Shown: positions 18,401 to 27,159, counted from the stretch's first letter. The stretch is DNA of 64,000 nt from Dyadobacter sp. NIV53 (GCF_019711195.1 NZ_CP081299.1:5242501-5306500), one strand, 5' to 3'. Translations and numbers: made by a program. Notes: generated from the letters alone by a model not told the origin.

Positions 18401-19180
18401 ATGAAAAACTTCATTTGTAAATATCGCTTTTATCTAATATTCACGATTTTATTATACGCTCAGAGTCAGGTTTTTGCACAAACTAAAAAACCGGATTTTA
18501 AAGTATTAGCCATTTCCGAAAACGGTGGGCACCATGTCGAATACTCAAAAGCGGCTAAAATATGGTTGGAAAAGCTGGCGGAAGAGCGAAACTTCTCAAT
18601 AGATTTTATTGAAAATACAAACCAGATAAATGATGATTTTTTAGCTCAATATCAGTTATTTATCCAATTGGATTTCGTGCCTTATGCCTGGACACCAGAG
18701 GCAATTACTGCGTTTGAAAAATATATCAATGAAGGAAAAGGAGGTTGGATTGGATTTCACCACGCAACTTTATTAGGAGAATTTGACGGGTATAAGATGT
18801 GGCCATGGTTTTCAGATTTTATGGGTGGAATCCGATTTAAAAATTACATTGCTGATTTTGCGTCGGCAACAGTTAAAGTGGAAAACAAAAAACATCCGGT
18901 AATGAAAGGCATTCCTTCCTCCTTTTTAGTAAAAAAGGAGGAATGGTATGTTTACGACAAAAGCCCGAGACCGAATGTTGACGTGATTGCCAGTGTAGAT
19001 GAGTCAACTTATTCTCCGGATTCAAAAATTAAAATGGGCGACCATCCGGTCATCTGGTCAAACAAAAAAGTAAATGCGAAGAATGTGTACATTTTTATGG
19101 GACATTCTCCGGTATTGTTTGAAAGCGAAGAATATCAGACAATCTTCCGGAATGCGATTTTCTGGGCTGTTAAGAAGTAA
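18401..19180 (+). CDS. Secreted ThuA-domain protein
   Basis: The protein has about 259 residues from the ATG at 18401. Another ATG at 18386 is in frame, but the later start gives the better signal peptide (YLIFTILLYAQSQVFA). The body is the ThuA fold, a glutamine-amidotransferase-like domain: KVLAISENGGHHVEY near the start, QLDFVPYAWTPEAITAFEKYI, GGWIGFHHATLLGE, HPVMKGIPSSF, and HPVIWSNKKVNAKNVYIFMGHSP-type ending (in two parts). ThuA proteins are linked to trehalose and other sugar use in some bacteria, but the reaction is not established. It is 31 bases from the CocE-type gene and probably shares its transcript. It converges on the phosphatase gene with a 10-base gap. Confidence 0.85.
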   Translation: MKNFICKYRFYLIFTILLYAQSQVFAQTKKPDFKVLAISENGGHHVEYSKAAKIWLEKLAEERNFSIDFIENTNQINDDFLAQYQLFIQLDFVPYAWTPEAITAFEKYINEGKGGWIGFHHATLLGEFDGYKMWPWFSDFMGGIRFKNYIADFASATVKVENKKHPVMKGIPSSFLVKKEEWYVYDKSPRPNVDVIASVDESTYSPDSKIKMGDHPVIWSNKKVNAKNVYIFMGHSPVLFESEEYQTIFRNAIFWAVKK

Positions 19181-19190
19181 AACAGGCCTT

Positions 19191-20597
19191 TTATTTTAAT
19201 CCTTTCCGTTTTTTATATTCCTGGAAACGCTCGTTGTATTCCTTTAATTCTTCCTTTTTAAAACTTTTCTGGTAGTGTTCCGGCAAGTCGAGTCTTTCCT
19301 TTATTTTTAAAGAATTAGAAAGTTCTACCAATGTGTTTTGCCCGTTTTTATCTTTTTCCAGGTCAAAGGAGTCGTATAAATCACCATTTACGGTGTATGC
19401 TTTAAATTCAAGCTTTTTCTGGTCAATTGTAATTACCTGATACAATTGTGTATTGGACGCAGCACGATCCATCCAGTTTTGCAAACCAATATCATACATT
19501 TTCGGCCCGCTTACGGATACTACATAAATGGGGCCGTCCGGTTTTTTTCTGCTTTGTCCCAACGGCATATTAATACCTCTTCCATAAGTATGGTCGTGGC
19601 CCTGCAATACGATATCAACCTTATATTTTTTATAAAGTGGTTCCATTTTCAAACGCCATTCATCATTGTCTCTACCATTTTTGGTAGAATAGATAGGATG
19701 GTGATGGATCACAACCACCCAGCGATTGGGTTGGTCTTTTGCTGCATTTTCAAACCAGACCGCCTGTTTATTCATTGTTACAGAATCAATTATGGCAGCT
19801 TGTGAATTCAAGGTTATAAATCGTATGCCTTGATAGTCAATATAATAAGCAGTTTCTGATAACCCTTCCGGACCATTTTCAGGCAAAGCAAACTGAGGTT
19901 TCCAATGCATCGACACTTGTGGATTACCCTCTTTGTCTTTATAATATTCATGATTTCCTGGTGTTGCCAGACTTGGAACCATACCATTTACCCAGCCGCC
20001 CGCCTCAAACCATTCGCCCCATTCATAATCTGTGTTAGACCGGTTGATCAGGTCTCCGGCATGGATCATCAAATTCGCCTTCGGAAGTGTTGAATAAGCA
20101 CCGCGAATAGTCCTCGACCATAAAGAACGAATGTCATTTTGTGCATCACCGAAATAAAGAAATGATACCGGCTCCGGTTTATCAGATGCTGTTGTAAAAT
20201 GAAACCATTCACTCCAGTGGGAACCACCACCTACGCGGTAAACATATTGCGTGGCAGGTTTTAAACCCGTAAAATTAACTTCGTGATAATGCACTGTTTT
20301 GCCATCCATTTGCACAGCTTGTGTCAGTGCTTTTACAATTAGTGCATTTGGCCGAAAATCAGGAGACGGATCAGCTTCGTGAATGGCTGCAATTGCATCG
20401 GAAACCTGTTCATTGGTACGCCAGTTAACCGCTTGTGAAACAGCAGGGTTTCCTTTAAAACCAAGAATAACCCGATCAGGAAATTCAGAAGCAGGATAGG
20501 ATTTGTTATCCTGGGCAAAAATAGGAGCGTAGCAAAAAAAGATGAAACAGGTAATCAGAGTAACCCTTAATAGAAAACCACTTGAACTTGGTATCAT
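19191..20597 (-). CDS. Secreted purple-acid-phosphatase-like metallophosphoesterase
   Basis: The protein has about 468 residues from the ATG at 20597 (another in-frame ATG is at 20612). Its signal peptide ends at CYAPIFAQ. An N-terminal fibronectin-III-like domain (about 25-140, with VILGFKGNPAVSQAVNWRT and ATQYVYRVGG) precedes the catalytic domain. All metallophosphoesterase motifs are there: FLYFGDAQND, MIHAGDLINR, ATPGNHEYY, VVIHHHPIY and LQGHDHTYGRG. This is the two-domain purple acid phosphatase plan. It probably releases phosphate outside the cytoplasm. It is a single gene, convergent with the ThuA gene. Confidence 0.9.
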   Translation of the reverse strand: MIPSSSGFLLRVTLITCFIFFCYAPIFAQDNKSYPASEFPDRVILGFKGNPAVSQAVNWRTNEQVSDAIAAIHEADPSPDFRPNALIVKALTQAVQMDGKTVHYHEVNFTGLKPATQYVYRVGGGSHWSEWFHFTTASDKPEPVSFLYFGDAQNDIRSLWSRTIRGAYSTLPKANLMIHAGDLINRSNTDYEWGEWFEAGGWVNGMVPSLATPGNHEYYKDKEGNPQVSMHWKPQFALPENGPEGLSETAYYIDYQGIRFITLNSQAAIIDSVTMNKQAVWFENAAKDQPNRWVVVIHHHPIYSTKNGRDNDEWRLKMEPLYKKYKVDIVLQGHDHTYGRGINMPLGQSRKKPDGPIYVVSVSGPKMYDIGLQNWMDRAASNTQLYQVITIDQKKLEFKAYTVNGDLYDSFDLEKDKNGQNTLVELSNSLKIKERLDLPEHYQKSFKKEELKEYNERFQEYKKRKGLK

Positions 20598-20710
20598 AAT
20601 ATAAATTATCATTCAGATTGTAATGATACCTGTTTCATCTCCAAACGGACTAGTTTTTATATTACGATATTATGAATTCTTTATTTTGAAGTGGTGGAAT
20701 TTATGAATGA

Positions 20711-20911
20711 CATTTTTCGGCAAGTGAGCTTTATTACCCGCCATTTGCACAGCTCAATAAGTTGGCAAAGGAAATGTATGTTTTGGAAAATTGGATTTCT
20801 GGGACTGGTTTTATTCTCCTGAGGAATAAAAAAATAATTTATAAGAACCGAAGCAAATGTATTGCTATAAAGAGCAGTGATTTAAACTATTTATGTCTCA
20901 TTTATCTATAA
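20711..20911 (+). pseudogene. Possible decayed coding fragment, unknown family
   Basis: A 66-codon open stretch begins right after a stop and has no start codon before its 29th codon. The translation looks protein-like, for example SELYYPPFAQLNKLAKEM and VLENWISGTGFILL, unlike random AT-rich DNA. It overlaps the 3' end of the DUF5615 gene on the other strand by 14 bases. It could be the tail of a lost gene. I do not recognise the family, and chance cannot be excluded. Confidence 0.3.
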
Positions 20912-21221
20912 TATAAGCCTTATGTTTTTGCAGTATGGTAACTTGCGATTTTAATGATGGCAAAAAGCTAATTAGCTCTTCAATTTTACTGGTAAAACTA
21001 TTCAGAACGACTATAGTGACTGGATATTTTTCTAGATTTTGTTGAAACATCAAATTTTTGTCAATAGTCAGTAAAATATCAAAATTATTTTCAACACAAA
21101 ATGTCATTAATTTACCATTTTTGGTTCCACTAAGTCCCAATTCTCTTACCGTCGAAACTTCAAATTCCATTAAATGGTTTTTCAATCGTTTAGTAAAACA
21201 TTCGTCAAGCAAAATTTTCAT
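20898..21221 (-). CDS. DUF5615 PIN-like protein, probable toxin of a toxin-antitoxin-like pair
   Basis: The protein has 107 residues. MKILLDECF at the start carries the first acidic residue of the PIN-like fold. ELGLSGTKNGKLM and FDILLTIDKNL supply the later acidic positions, the pattern of DUF5615/Mut7-C-type PIN-like proteins. The DUF433 gene upstream overlaps its start by 17 bases, so they are translationally coupled. Family knowledge: DUF433-DUF5615 pairs are widespread and are predicted toxin-antitoxin modules, with an RNase-like toxin, but few have been tested. The third motif asparagine and aspartate positions were not checked against a structure. Confidence 0.8.
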   Translation of the reverse strand: MKILLDECFTKRLKNHLMEFEVSTVRELGLSGTKNGKLMTFCVENNFDILLTIDKNLMFQQNLEKYPVTIVVLNSFTSKIEELISFLPSLKSQVTILQKHKAYIIDK

Positions 21222-21438
21222 TTAGAATGTTTGTTGATGTTTCAATTAATTTCTGAGACATTTCCAGAACCTTTATAACCTGATTTTTACTAACACCCTC
21301 AAAATCTTCAAGGAAAGTTTCAATGTTGTCACCCGTTTCCAAATAATCAAATAAATTTTTAATGGGTACTCTCGTTCCAAAGAAAACTGGTGTACCGCCT
21401 AAAATTTCAGGATCAATATTTATTACCCGCCCTTCCAT
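21205..21438 (-). CDS. DUF433 antitoxin-like protein
   Basis: The protein has 77 residues. INIDPEILGGTPVFFGTRVP at residues 6-25 is the DUF433 hallmark, a winged-helix-like DNA-binding domain, followed by FDYLETGDNIETFLEDFEG. It overlaps the DUF5615 gene by 17 bases and is first in the operon, as is usual for an antitoxin. A promoter-like pair of boxes lies directly upstream. Confidence 0.85.
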   Translation of the reverse strand: MEGRVINIDPEILGGTPVFFGTRVPIKNLFDYLETGDNIETFLEDFEGVSKNQVIKVLEMSQKLIETSTNILNENFA

Positions 21439-21463
21439 AATTCTGGAATTTATATTGTTTAAT

Positions 21464-21492
21464 CAAATTTACATCATTTTGTTCAACAACAA
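21464..21492 (-). promoter_or_regulatory. Promoter of the DUF433/DUF5615 operon
   Basis: On the minus strand TAAATTTG (21464-21471) matches the -7 consensus TAnnTTTG and lies 25 bases before the DUF433 ATG. TTG triplets at 21484-21492 stand at about the right -33 distance (18 bases for the farthest one). Both elements are present, unlike most other promoter candidates in this window. Confidence 0.6.
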
Positions 21493-21531
21493 GCTACTGA
21501 GAGTTAACTAGAAAAGGTTTCTCCAAAGCTG

Positions 21532-21539
21532 TATCTTTG
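21532..21539 (+). promoter_or_regulatory. Bacteroidota-type -7 box upstream of the radical SAM gene
   Basis: TATCTTTG, followed by CACC, is a full match to TAnnTTTG and lies 24 bases before the TTG start at 21564. The expected -33 region has only TTA. Confidence 0.55.
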
Positions 21540-21563
21540 CACCTGTAAAAAACCAGTTTTGCA

Positions 21564-23762
21564 TTGAAAAAGAAAACACTATTTATTACCCCGCCATTTA
21601 CCCAGCTCAATACACCGTATCCTGCAACTGCTTATCTCAAAGGGTTTTTGAATACTTTGGGAAGAGAATCGTATCAGGCTGATTTGGGTATTGATGTGAT
21701 TCTGGCATTGTTTTCTTCAAAAGGGCTAAAAAAGCTTTTCTCGGATCTTGATAATTCTGATGCGGAACTAACGGAAAACAGTTACCGGATTTATTCGCTG
21801 AAAGATGATTATATATCTACGATTGATCCGGTTATCAGATTTTTAAAAAATAACAATCCAACTCTGGCCCATAGTATTTGTGACCGAAGTTATCTGCCGG
21901 AAGCCAGCCGTTTTCAGCAGCTTGAAGATATGGACTGGGCTTTTGGTACAATGGGAATTCATGATAAAGCCCGTCATTTTGCTACTTTATATCTTGAAGA
22001 TCTGGGTGATCTCATACAAGAGGCCGTTGATCCCCATTTTGGATTCAGCCGTTATGCAGAGCGTTTAGGCAGATCAGCAACGCATTTTGATGAAATGGAG
22101 GCTGCCCTGGAATCTACTGATACACTTTTATCTCAAATACTAACACTTTTACTGGAACAGAAAATCCAGAAATACCAGCCTGACATGGTTTGTATTACAG
22201 TTCCATTTCCGGGTAATTTATATGGTGGATTTAAGTGCGGACAGTATTTAAAAAAACATCATCCAAATATTAAAGTAGTCATGGGCGGCGGTTTTGCCAA
22301 CACAGAATTACGTTCGTTAAAAGAATCACGCGTTTTTAATTATATAGATTTTATCTGTCTGGATGATGGAGAGGCGCCGCTATTATCATTACTTGAATAT
22401 CTGGACGGCGAAAGGGAAATAACACAATTGAAACGGGTTTATTCACGTGTTAACGGTGAAGTAATTTATCATAATGGTGCTAATGAAAAAGACGTCCCGC
22501 AACGTGATACCGGCACACCGGATTACAGCGATTTGCCTTTACACGATTATTTGTCAGTAATAGAAATTGTAAATCCTATGCACCGGCTTTGGAGCGATGG
22601 CCGCTGGAATAAGCTTACGCTCGCGCATGGATGTTATTGGGGTAAATGCTCTTTTTGTGATATATCACTGGATTATATCAGGCGGTACGAGCCGATGACA
22701 GCCGGACTGCTTTGCGATCGTATTGAAGAGATTATAGAACAAACCCGGCAAAACGGATTTCATTTTGTAGATGAGGCTGCACCACCAGCGTTGTTACGGG
22801 ATCTGGCACTGGAAATTATACGCAGAAAACTAACTGTTGTCTGGTGGACGAATATTCGTTTTGAAAAGAATTTTACACATGACCTGTGCTTGCTGCTGAA
22901 AGCTTCGGGATGTATTGCCATTTCCGGTGGGTTGGAAGTTGCATCTGACCGTTTGCTCGAACGTATGAAAAAGGGCGTAACGGTTGCACAGGTGGCAAGA
23001 GTTGCGGATGCATTTACGCAGGCTGGTATTATGGTGCATGCGTATCTAATGTATGGTTTCCCCACACAGACCGCTCAGGAAACGATTGATGCGTTGGAAA
23101 TGGTGAGGCAATTATTTCAGCAGGGAATTGTCCAGTCCGGTTTTTGGCATCGTTTCGCAATGACTGCACACAGTCCGGTTGGTTTGCATCCGGAAGAATT
23201 TGATGTTATGCGTATCGGGCCGGATACGGGTAAATTTGCAAATAACGATCTGGAACACCTAGATCCATTAGGGGCCGATCATGATCTTTTTGCGGAAGGA
23301 TTGAGAAAATCACTTTTCAATTACATGCATAGCGTTTGCCTGGATTTTCCACTTTCACGCTGGTTTGATTTTAAAGTTCCTTCCACTTCCGTTTCTCCGA
23401 AATATATTGAAAAAAGTGTCCGCGACTTACCGGATTCCGTTAGCAGGCCAAATGCGCTTGTAACCTGGTTAGGAAGTTTGCCAGAATTATCAGTGTTTGA
23501 GGAGAAAAGGGGTAAAAAGATTTATGAAGTTGCCGAACTGATTTTTTATAACAAAAAGAAAGAATGGGCTGTTGAAGCGGAAGTTGAAATAGCAGAATGG
23601 CTGGTAGAGATCATGCCAAAAATCCTGATCGCCAATCCGGAAACTTATGCTTTTGAATTGTTAAGAAATGATTTTGAATCTTTGGGATTGGGGAGTTTTG
23701 AGACGCTGGTTCAGTCCAAAACCTGGGCAGATCTGAGAAAAGGCGGTTTGCTGATAGTTTAG
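21564..23762 (+). CDS. Large B12-binding-type radical SAM protein, unknown reaction
   Basis: The protein has 732 residues and starts with TTG. The N-terminal 340 residues form the cobalamin-binding-type domain: ITPPFTQLNTPYPATAYLKG at the start, VCITVPFPGNLYGGFKCG, VVMGGGFANTELRS and FICLDDGE. The usual cobalamin histidine motif DxHxxG is not seen. The radical SAM core follows. The cluster cysteines are Cys357, Cys362 and Cys365 in HGCYWGKCSFCD, spaced CX4CX2C instead of CX3CX2C. GGLEVASDRLLERMKKG and MYGFPTQT are later conserved core segments. A C-terminal region of about 200 residues is unassigned. It is a single gene facing nagA, with no precursor peptide or pathway partner nearby, so the substrate is unknown. 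Confidence 0.8.
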   Translation: MKKKTLFITPPFTQLNTPYPATAYLKGFLNTLGRESYQADLGIDVILALFSSKGLKKLFSDLDNSDAELTENSYRIYSLKDDYISTIDPVIRFLKNNNPTLAHSICDRSYLPEASRFQQLEDMDWAFGTMGIHDKARHFATLYLEDLGDLIQEAVDPHFGFSRYAERLGRSATHFDEMEAALESTDTLLSQILTLLLEQKIQKYQPDMVCITVPFPGNLYGGFKCGQYLKKHHPNIKVVMGGGFANTELRSLKESRVFNYIDFICLDDGEAPLLSLLEYLDGEREITQLKRVYSRVNGEVIYHNGANEKDVPQRDTGTPDYSDLPLHDYLSVIEIVNPMHRLWSDGRWNKLTLAHGCYWGKCSFCDISLDYIRRYEPMTAGLLCDRIEEIIEQTRQNGFHFVDEAAPPALLRDLALEIIRRKLTVVWWTNIRFEKNFTHDLCLLLKASGCIAISGGLEVASDRLLERMKKGVTVAQVARVADAFTQAGIMVHAYLMYGFPTQTAQETIDALEMVRQLFQQGIVQSGFWHRFAMTAHSPVGLHPEEFDVMRIGPDTGKFANNDLEHLDPLGADHDLFAEGLRKSLFNYMHSVCLDFPLSRWFDFKVPSTSVSPKYIEKSVRDLPDSVSRPNALVTWLGSLPELSVFEEKRGKKIYEVAELIFYNKKKEWAVEAEVEIAEWLVEIMPKILIANPETYAFELLRNDFESLGLGSFETLVQSKTWADLRKGGLLIV

Positions 23763-23844
23763 GATTTTTTTGCAGCTAATGCAAGGACACACTAAGGATG
23801 AAAATTAACAATCACTGCTTTGTCTTTGTGACTTTCTGGCAAAA

Positions 23845-24954
23845 TCAGTATTTCAAAACCTCAAACTTTTCCAGCCCATCGTCAAAAGTGGTAAAAACAG
23901 CCGGGAAACCAACGGCAATCTGCCCGATTTTATTGGATAATCCCAAGGCTTTTGCAGGCCTGATCGTTGCCATTTCTATTGCTTCCTGAACCGGGATATT
24001 GATTTTTTGTACTGCATTCCGAACAGCATCACCCAATGAAATAGTTGCTCCTGCCAGATTTCCGTCTGAGTTGGTATACCTTCCGTCTTTCAGATAAGCA
24101 TCAAATTCTCCCCATTTAAATTCAGTTACTTTTTCTCCTAAAAACAGTGCATCAGAAATAAGAAAAAGTTTGTCTTTTTTGATCATATAAGCGACACTTG
24201 CAGCTGCAAAATCGCAATGAACGCCATCGATAATAACTGGCGCATAAACAGACGGAGTATCAAAAGTAGCACCAACAAGCCCAGGCTGACGGTGTCCAAA
24301 TGCTGACATGGCATTGTAAAGATGCGTTACAAGGTTTATTCCCTGCGAAAAAGCCTTTGCAGCCTCTTCATAAGTTGCATTAGAATGTCCGGCTGATATA
24401 GTAATGCCTGAATCTAAAAGCATCTGGATCTGATCTGTCGTGAACATTTCCGGCGCTATCGTCATCAGGCTAATGACATCTTTACCGTAATGAATTATTT
24501 CCTCAAGATCGGCATTGGTTGGTTTGCGAACGTATTCCGTTAAATGAGCACCTCTTTTGACTGGGTTTAAAAATGGGCCTTCCAAATGCATTCCCAAAAC
24601 GCCTGAGCCAGGATTTTTTTTCTGGTAACTTTTAATGGCTTCAATCCCTTTTAAAATATTGTCCTGGGGCGATGTAATTAATGTTGGCAATACGTAGGCT
24701 GTTCCGGTCTGGAAACTTGCCTGATAAATATCGTCAATCGTTTCTTCATCCGCTTTTTGTGTAAAATAAAATTTCTCTCCACCATTGATATGGCTATCGA
24801 AAAACCCGGCTGCAAGATTATTTACAATTTTAACTTCCGGTGAATAAGCAGAATGGGAAATAGCGTTTATTTTCCCGTTTTCAACTGTAATCAACTGATC
24901 TTTAAGGATTTCATTCCCTGTGTAAACGTTCTTTGCAAATAATTTTTCCTGCAT
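23845..24954 (-). CDS. nagA: N-acetylglucosamine-6-phosphate deacetylase
   Basis: The protein has 369 residues, the standard length. Metal and substrate residues visible are MHLEGPFLNPVKRGAH, ISAGHSNATYEEA, VTHLYNAMSAFGHRQPG, DGVHCDF and LFLISDAL. The first site reads FFDSHINGGE (His55-Ile-Asn57), so the second histidine of the HxH motif is an asparagine, as in NagA enzymes that use a single metal site. It removes acetate from GlcNAc-6-phosphate, feeding cell-wall amino sugars back into metabolism. There is no nagB or transporter next to it. It converges with the radical SAM gene. Confidence 0.93.
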   Translation of the reverse strand: MQEKLFAKNVYTGNEILKDQLITVENGKINAISHSAYSPEVKIVNNLAAGFFDSHINGGEKFYFTQKADEETIDDIYQASFQTGTAYVLPTLITSPQDNILKGIEAIKSYQKKNPGSGVLGMHLEGPFLNPVKRGAHLTEYVRKPTNADLEEIIHYGKDVISLMTIAPEMFTTDQIQMLLDSGITISAGHSNATYEEAAKAFSQGINLVTHLYNAMSAFGHRQPGLVGATFDTPSVYAPVIIDGVHCDFAAASVAYMIKKDKLFLISDALFLGEKVTEFKWGEFDAYLKDGRYTNSDGNLAGATISLGDAVRNAVQKINIPVQEAIEMATIRPAKALGLSNKIGQIAVGFPAVFTTFDDGLEKFEVLKY

Positions 24955-25010
24955 AATCCAAAAGTGGAATTTTTATAAAGAAGAAACTAAGACTGAAAAT
25001 CAGTTCAATA

Positions 25011-25574
25011 TCATTTAATAATTATATCAAATTTTGTAAGAAGCCCTGCCAGATCGGATGAAAGGAACTTGGCTTTTCTCACATTATTATTAGTCGGATC
25101 AATCGTGAAATTTTTACTGGTTGTAAAGTCTACTCCACCTACATTGGTATTGACAAATACAGCATCCCAAAAGTCACAATTATGCAGTTTGCATTTTGAT
25201 AAATCTGCCTGAGTAAAGTCAGCATTGTGGATTTTGCAATTGGTGAAGCTGCTTTTGTTCAGTTTTTTGTTATCAAAAATAGCATAATCTAAAATGCAGT
25301 TATCGAATTTTACCAAAAAACCGAAGTCTTTAGTCTCCGAAAAATTAACGCCCAATAACTTGCAATTATAAAAAGTCACGTCGTTCATTTTACAATTTGC
25401 AAACGTGGCATTGCTGAAATTGCAATCGGTAAAAATACAATCCGTAAGCTCTATTCCCGCAACACTGGAAAATGTACAGTTAATAAATTCAAATTGTTCA
25501 AACTCACTTTCCGGTATTTCCCTGTCCGAGAAATCTATGCTGTTAATAACTTCCAAATTTCCTTTACTGATCAT
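25011..25574 (-). CDS. Pentapeptide-repeat protein
   Basis: The protein has 187 residues. From about residue 27 on, phenylalanine, cysteine and asparagine recur every five residues, for example FINCTF, CIFTDCNFSNATFANCKM and SFTNCKIHNADFTQADLSKC-like runs (in parts). This predicts a right-handed quadrilateral beta-helix. The middle repeats are interrupted by KDFGFLVKFDN. Some such proteins mimic DNA and protect gyrase, but most have no known role, and nothing here decides. No signal peptide is seen. A 14-base tandem repeat lies just upstream of the start. Confidence 0.88.
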   Translation of the reverse strand: MISKGNLEVINSIDFSDREIPESEFEQFEFINCTFSSVAGIELTDCIFTDCNFSNATFANCKMNDVTFYNCKLLGVNFSETKDFGFLVKFDNCILDYAIFDNKKLNKSSFTNCKIHNADFTQADLSKCKLHNCDFWDAVFVNTNVGGVDFTTSKNFTIDPTNNNVRKAKFLSSDLAGLLTKFDIIIK

Positions 25575-25587
25575 TTTTGTTTTATCG

Positions 25588-25634
25588 GTGGCAGTCTTAC
25601 TGTGGCAGTCACACTGTGGCAGTCACACTGTGGC
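25588..25634. repeat. 14-base tandem repeat, 3.4 copies
   Basis: GTGGCAGTCTTACT, GTGGCAGTCACACT and GTGGCAGTCACACT stand end to end, followed by GTGGC. The second and third copies are identical and the first differs in two bases. The array lies 13 bases upstream of the pentapeptide-protein ATG and 9 bases after the thioredoxin stop, in the leader of the pentapeptide gene. It is too short and has no spacers, so it is not a CRISPR array. Confidence 0.85.
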
Positions 25635-25643
25635 CGGCAAAGA

Positions 25644-25940
25644 TTACAAATATTTTTTAATTACTGATTTAAGCTGGTCCGCCTGTACTACTCCAGACTG
25701 TCTCCACATTGGTTTTCCATGTTTGAAAACGATCAGTGTAGGAACCCCCTGAATTTTGTATGCCTGTGCAGCGGATGGATTTTTATCCACATCTACCTTG
25801 ATGATTGTTGCAGCATCGCCCAAATCAGATTTTAATGTATCCAAAATAGGTTTCATCATTTTACATGGGCCACACCATTCAGCTGAAAAATCAACGAGTA
25901 CGGGTTTGTTCCCATTTATAAGTTCTTTGAATGAAGACAT
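25644..25940 (-). CDS. trxA: Thioredoxin
   Basis: The protein has 98 residues from the ATG at 25940, a start that matches the thioredoxin N-terminus. An upstream in-frame ATG at 25994 would add 18 residues of no family resemblance. The active site WCGPCKMM has Cys23 and Cys26. IIKVDVDKNPSAAQAYKIQGVPTLIVF holds the conserved cis-proline Val-Pro-Thr (quoted in position only as residues 52-78). It reduces protein disulfides in the cytoplasm. The pentapeptide gene downstream on the same strand may be read through from it. Confidence 0.95.
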   Translation of the reverse strand: MSSFKELINGNKPVLVDFSAEWCGPCKMMKPILDTLKSDLGDAATIIKVDVDKNPSAAQAYKIQGVPTLIVFKHGKPMWRQSGVVQADQLKSVIKKYL

Positions 25941-26112
25941 AACAGATCGTTTTAAATAGTAAGTAAGGAATGTTTTAAATCCTGAAATAACCAAAAATCA
26001 ATTATCTGTATAATTAACCAATCAGGAACTGAAATGGTTTATGAAATTCCTAATAAAGTTGTCCCGCCGAATGTATCGGGCTATGCCGAAAAAGGAAGGT
26101 TTTATTTAAAAG

Positions 26113-27159
26113 TCAAAATGTCTTTTTCAGAAACTGGCCAAATCGTTTCTCAATCCATTCATACGTGAAATGAGAATAGATGATGGTAATGGCAATAGAA
26201 ATAAACAGGGAAAATCCGATCATCCATTCGGTTTGAGGGGATTTTAACATTCTGAAAAGAATGATGTTTACAAATATCAGAACAATAGCGTGGTTGAGAT
26301 AAATAGAGTAGGAGATACGTCCCAAATATTGAAAAAGCCTGTTACTCAGCATTTTTGTAACAAAACCTGTCGAATTACAGAAAACAAATATGCCGGCAGA
26401 AAAGATAAAAGGAAATACCAGTTTCCAAACATTTAGCTGATAGTGATGCACCAGATACATCATTGAAACCAGTAAAATCAAATAAGGGATTTCTAAAAAT
26501 GATAATTCTAAATTCCGGTTTTTGATAATTTCAAACGTAAAAATTCCTATACAAAAACAAAGCAGCCCTCTGATAAAACCGTAGTCATAAGTCAGCAGAT
26601 ATTCATCGCGATCAATAATAAAAATACCTGCAAAAAGTATAATTGCCAGGAACGCCAGGTTTTTTTGCTTTGGAATAAAGAGCAGAATAAGCCCAAAAAA
26701 GACATAGGATATCATTTCAGAAGAAATAGACCAGGCAGGATAATTGAGCCCGATCCAGCCACCCAATACAGGTGTAGATCCCATGAAGGTAAGTGTATCC
26801 AGGGCAGTCAGGAAATAATAGGAAAGGCCGAGATTGGATGAATTTTTTAATACACTGTGTTCACCAGTGAGATTGGCGATCAGAAACACAATTTCAGAAT
26901 AAAATAAAAGCGGATAAAGGCGGAAGAAACGTTTTTTTATAAACTGGAAAAAATCCTGCCCTGTACTTAGCTTACCGATGTAATTCATAGCAATTACAAA
27001 TCCGCTCAGCACGAAGAAAAAATCTACAAACAGACTTGAATTGATTACAAAAAAGTTGTTGTAAAGGATGGAATTTTTAAAAGCATTGTGATGATGGGCC
27101 ACTACAAGGAGAGCAAAAATGCCTCGTAATCCATCGAGTTGTTCTACTCTTTCTCTCAT
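26113..27159 (-). CDS. Acyltransferase family 3 membrane protein (glycan O-acyl transferase)
   Basis: The protein has about 348 residues from the ATG at 27159 (MRERVEQLDGLRG), the natural family start. The in-frame ATG at 27198 adds unrelated sequence. RGIFALLVVAHHHNAF carries the catalytic histidine in the first helix, and FFFVLSGFVIA is the second family motif. About ten membrane helices follow. Such proteins move acetyl or other acyl groups across the inner membrane onto surface sugars. It is the last gene of the polysaccharide operon, so it most likely O-acylates that glycan. Confidence 0.88.
   Translation of the reverse strand: MRERVEQLDGLRGIFALLVVAHHHNAFKNSILYNNFFVINSSLFVDFFFVLSGFVIAMNYIGKLSTGQDFFQFIKKRFFRLYPLLFYSEIVFLIANLTGEHSVLKNSSNLGLSYYFLTALDTLTFMGSTPVLGGWIGLNYPAWSISSEMISYVFFGLILLFIPKQKNLAFLAIILFAGIFIIDRDEYLLTYDYGFIRGLLCFCIGIFTFEIIKNRNLELSFLEIPYLILLVSMMYLVHHYQLNVWKLVFPFIFSAGIFVFCNSTGFVTKMLSNRLFQYLGRISYSIYLNHAIVLIFVNIILFRMLKSPQTEWMIGFSLFISIAITIIYSHFTYEWIEKRFGQFLKKTF

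Noticed and set aside
25588..25634. Short repeat array considered as CRISPR
   Set aside because: Units of 14 bases are contiguous with no spacers and there are no cas genes.
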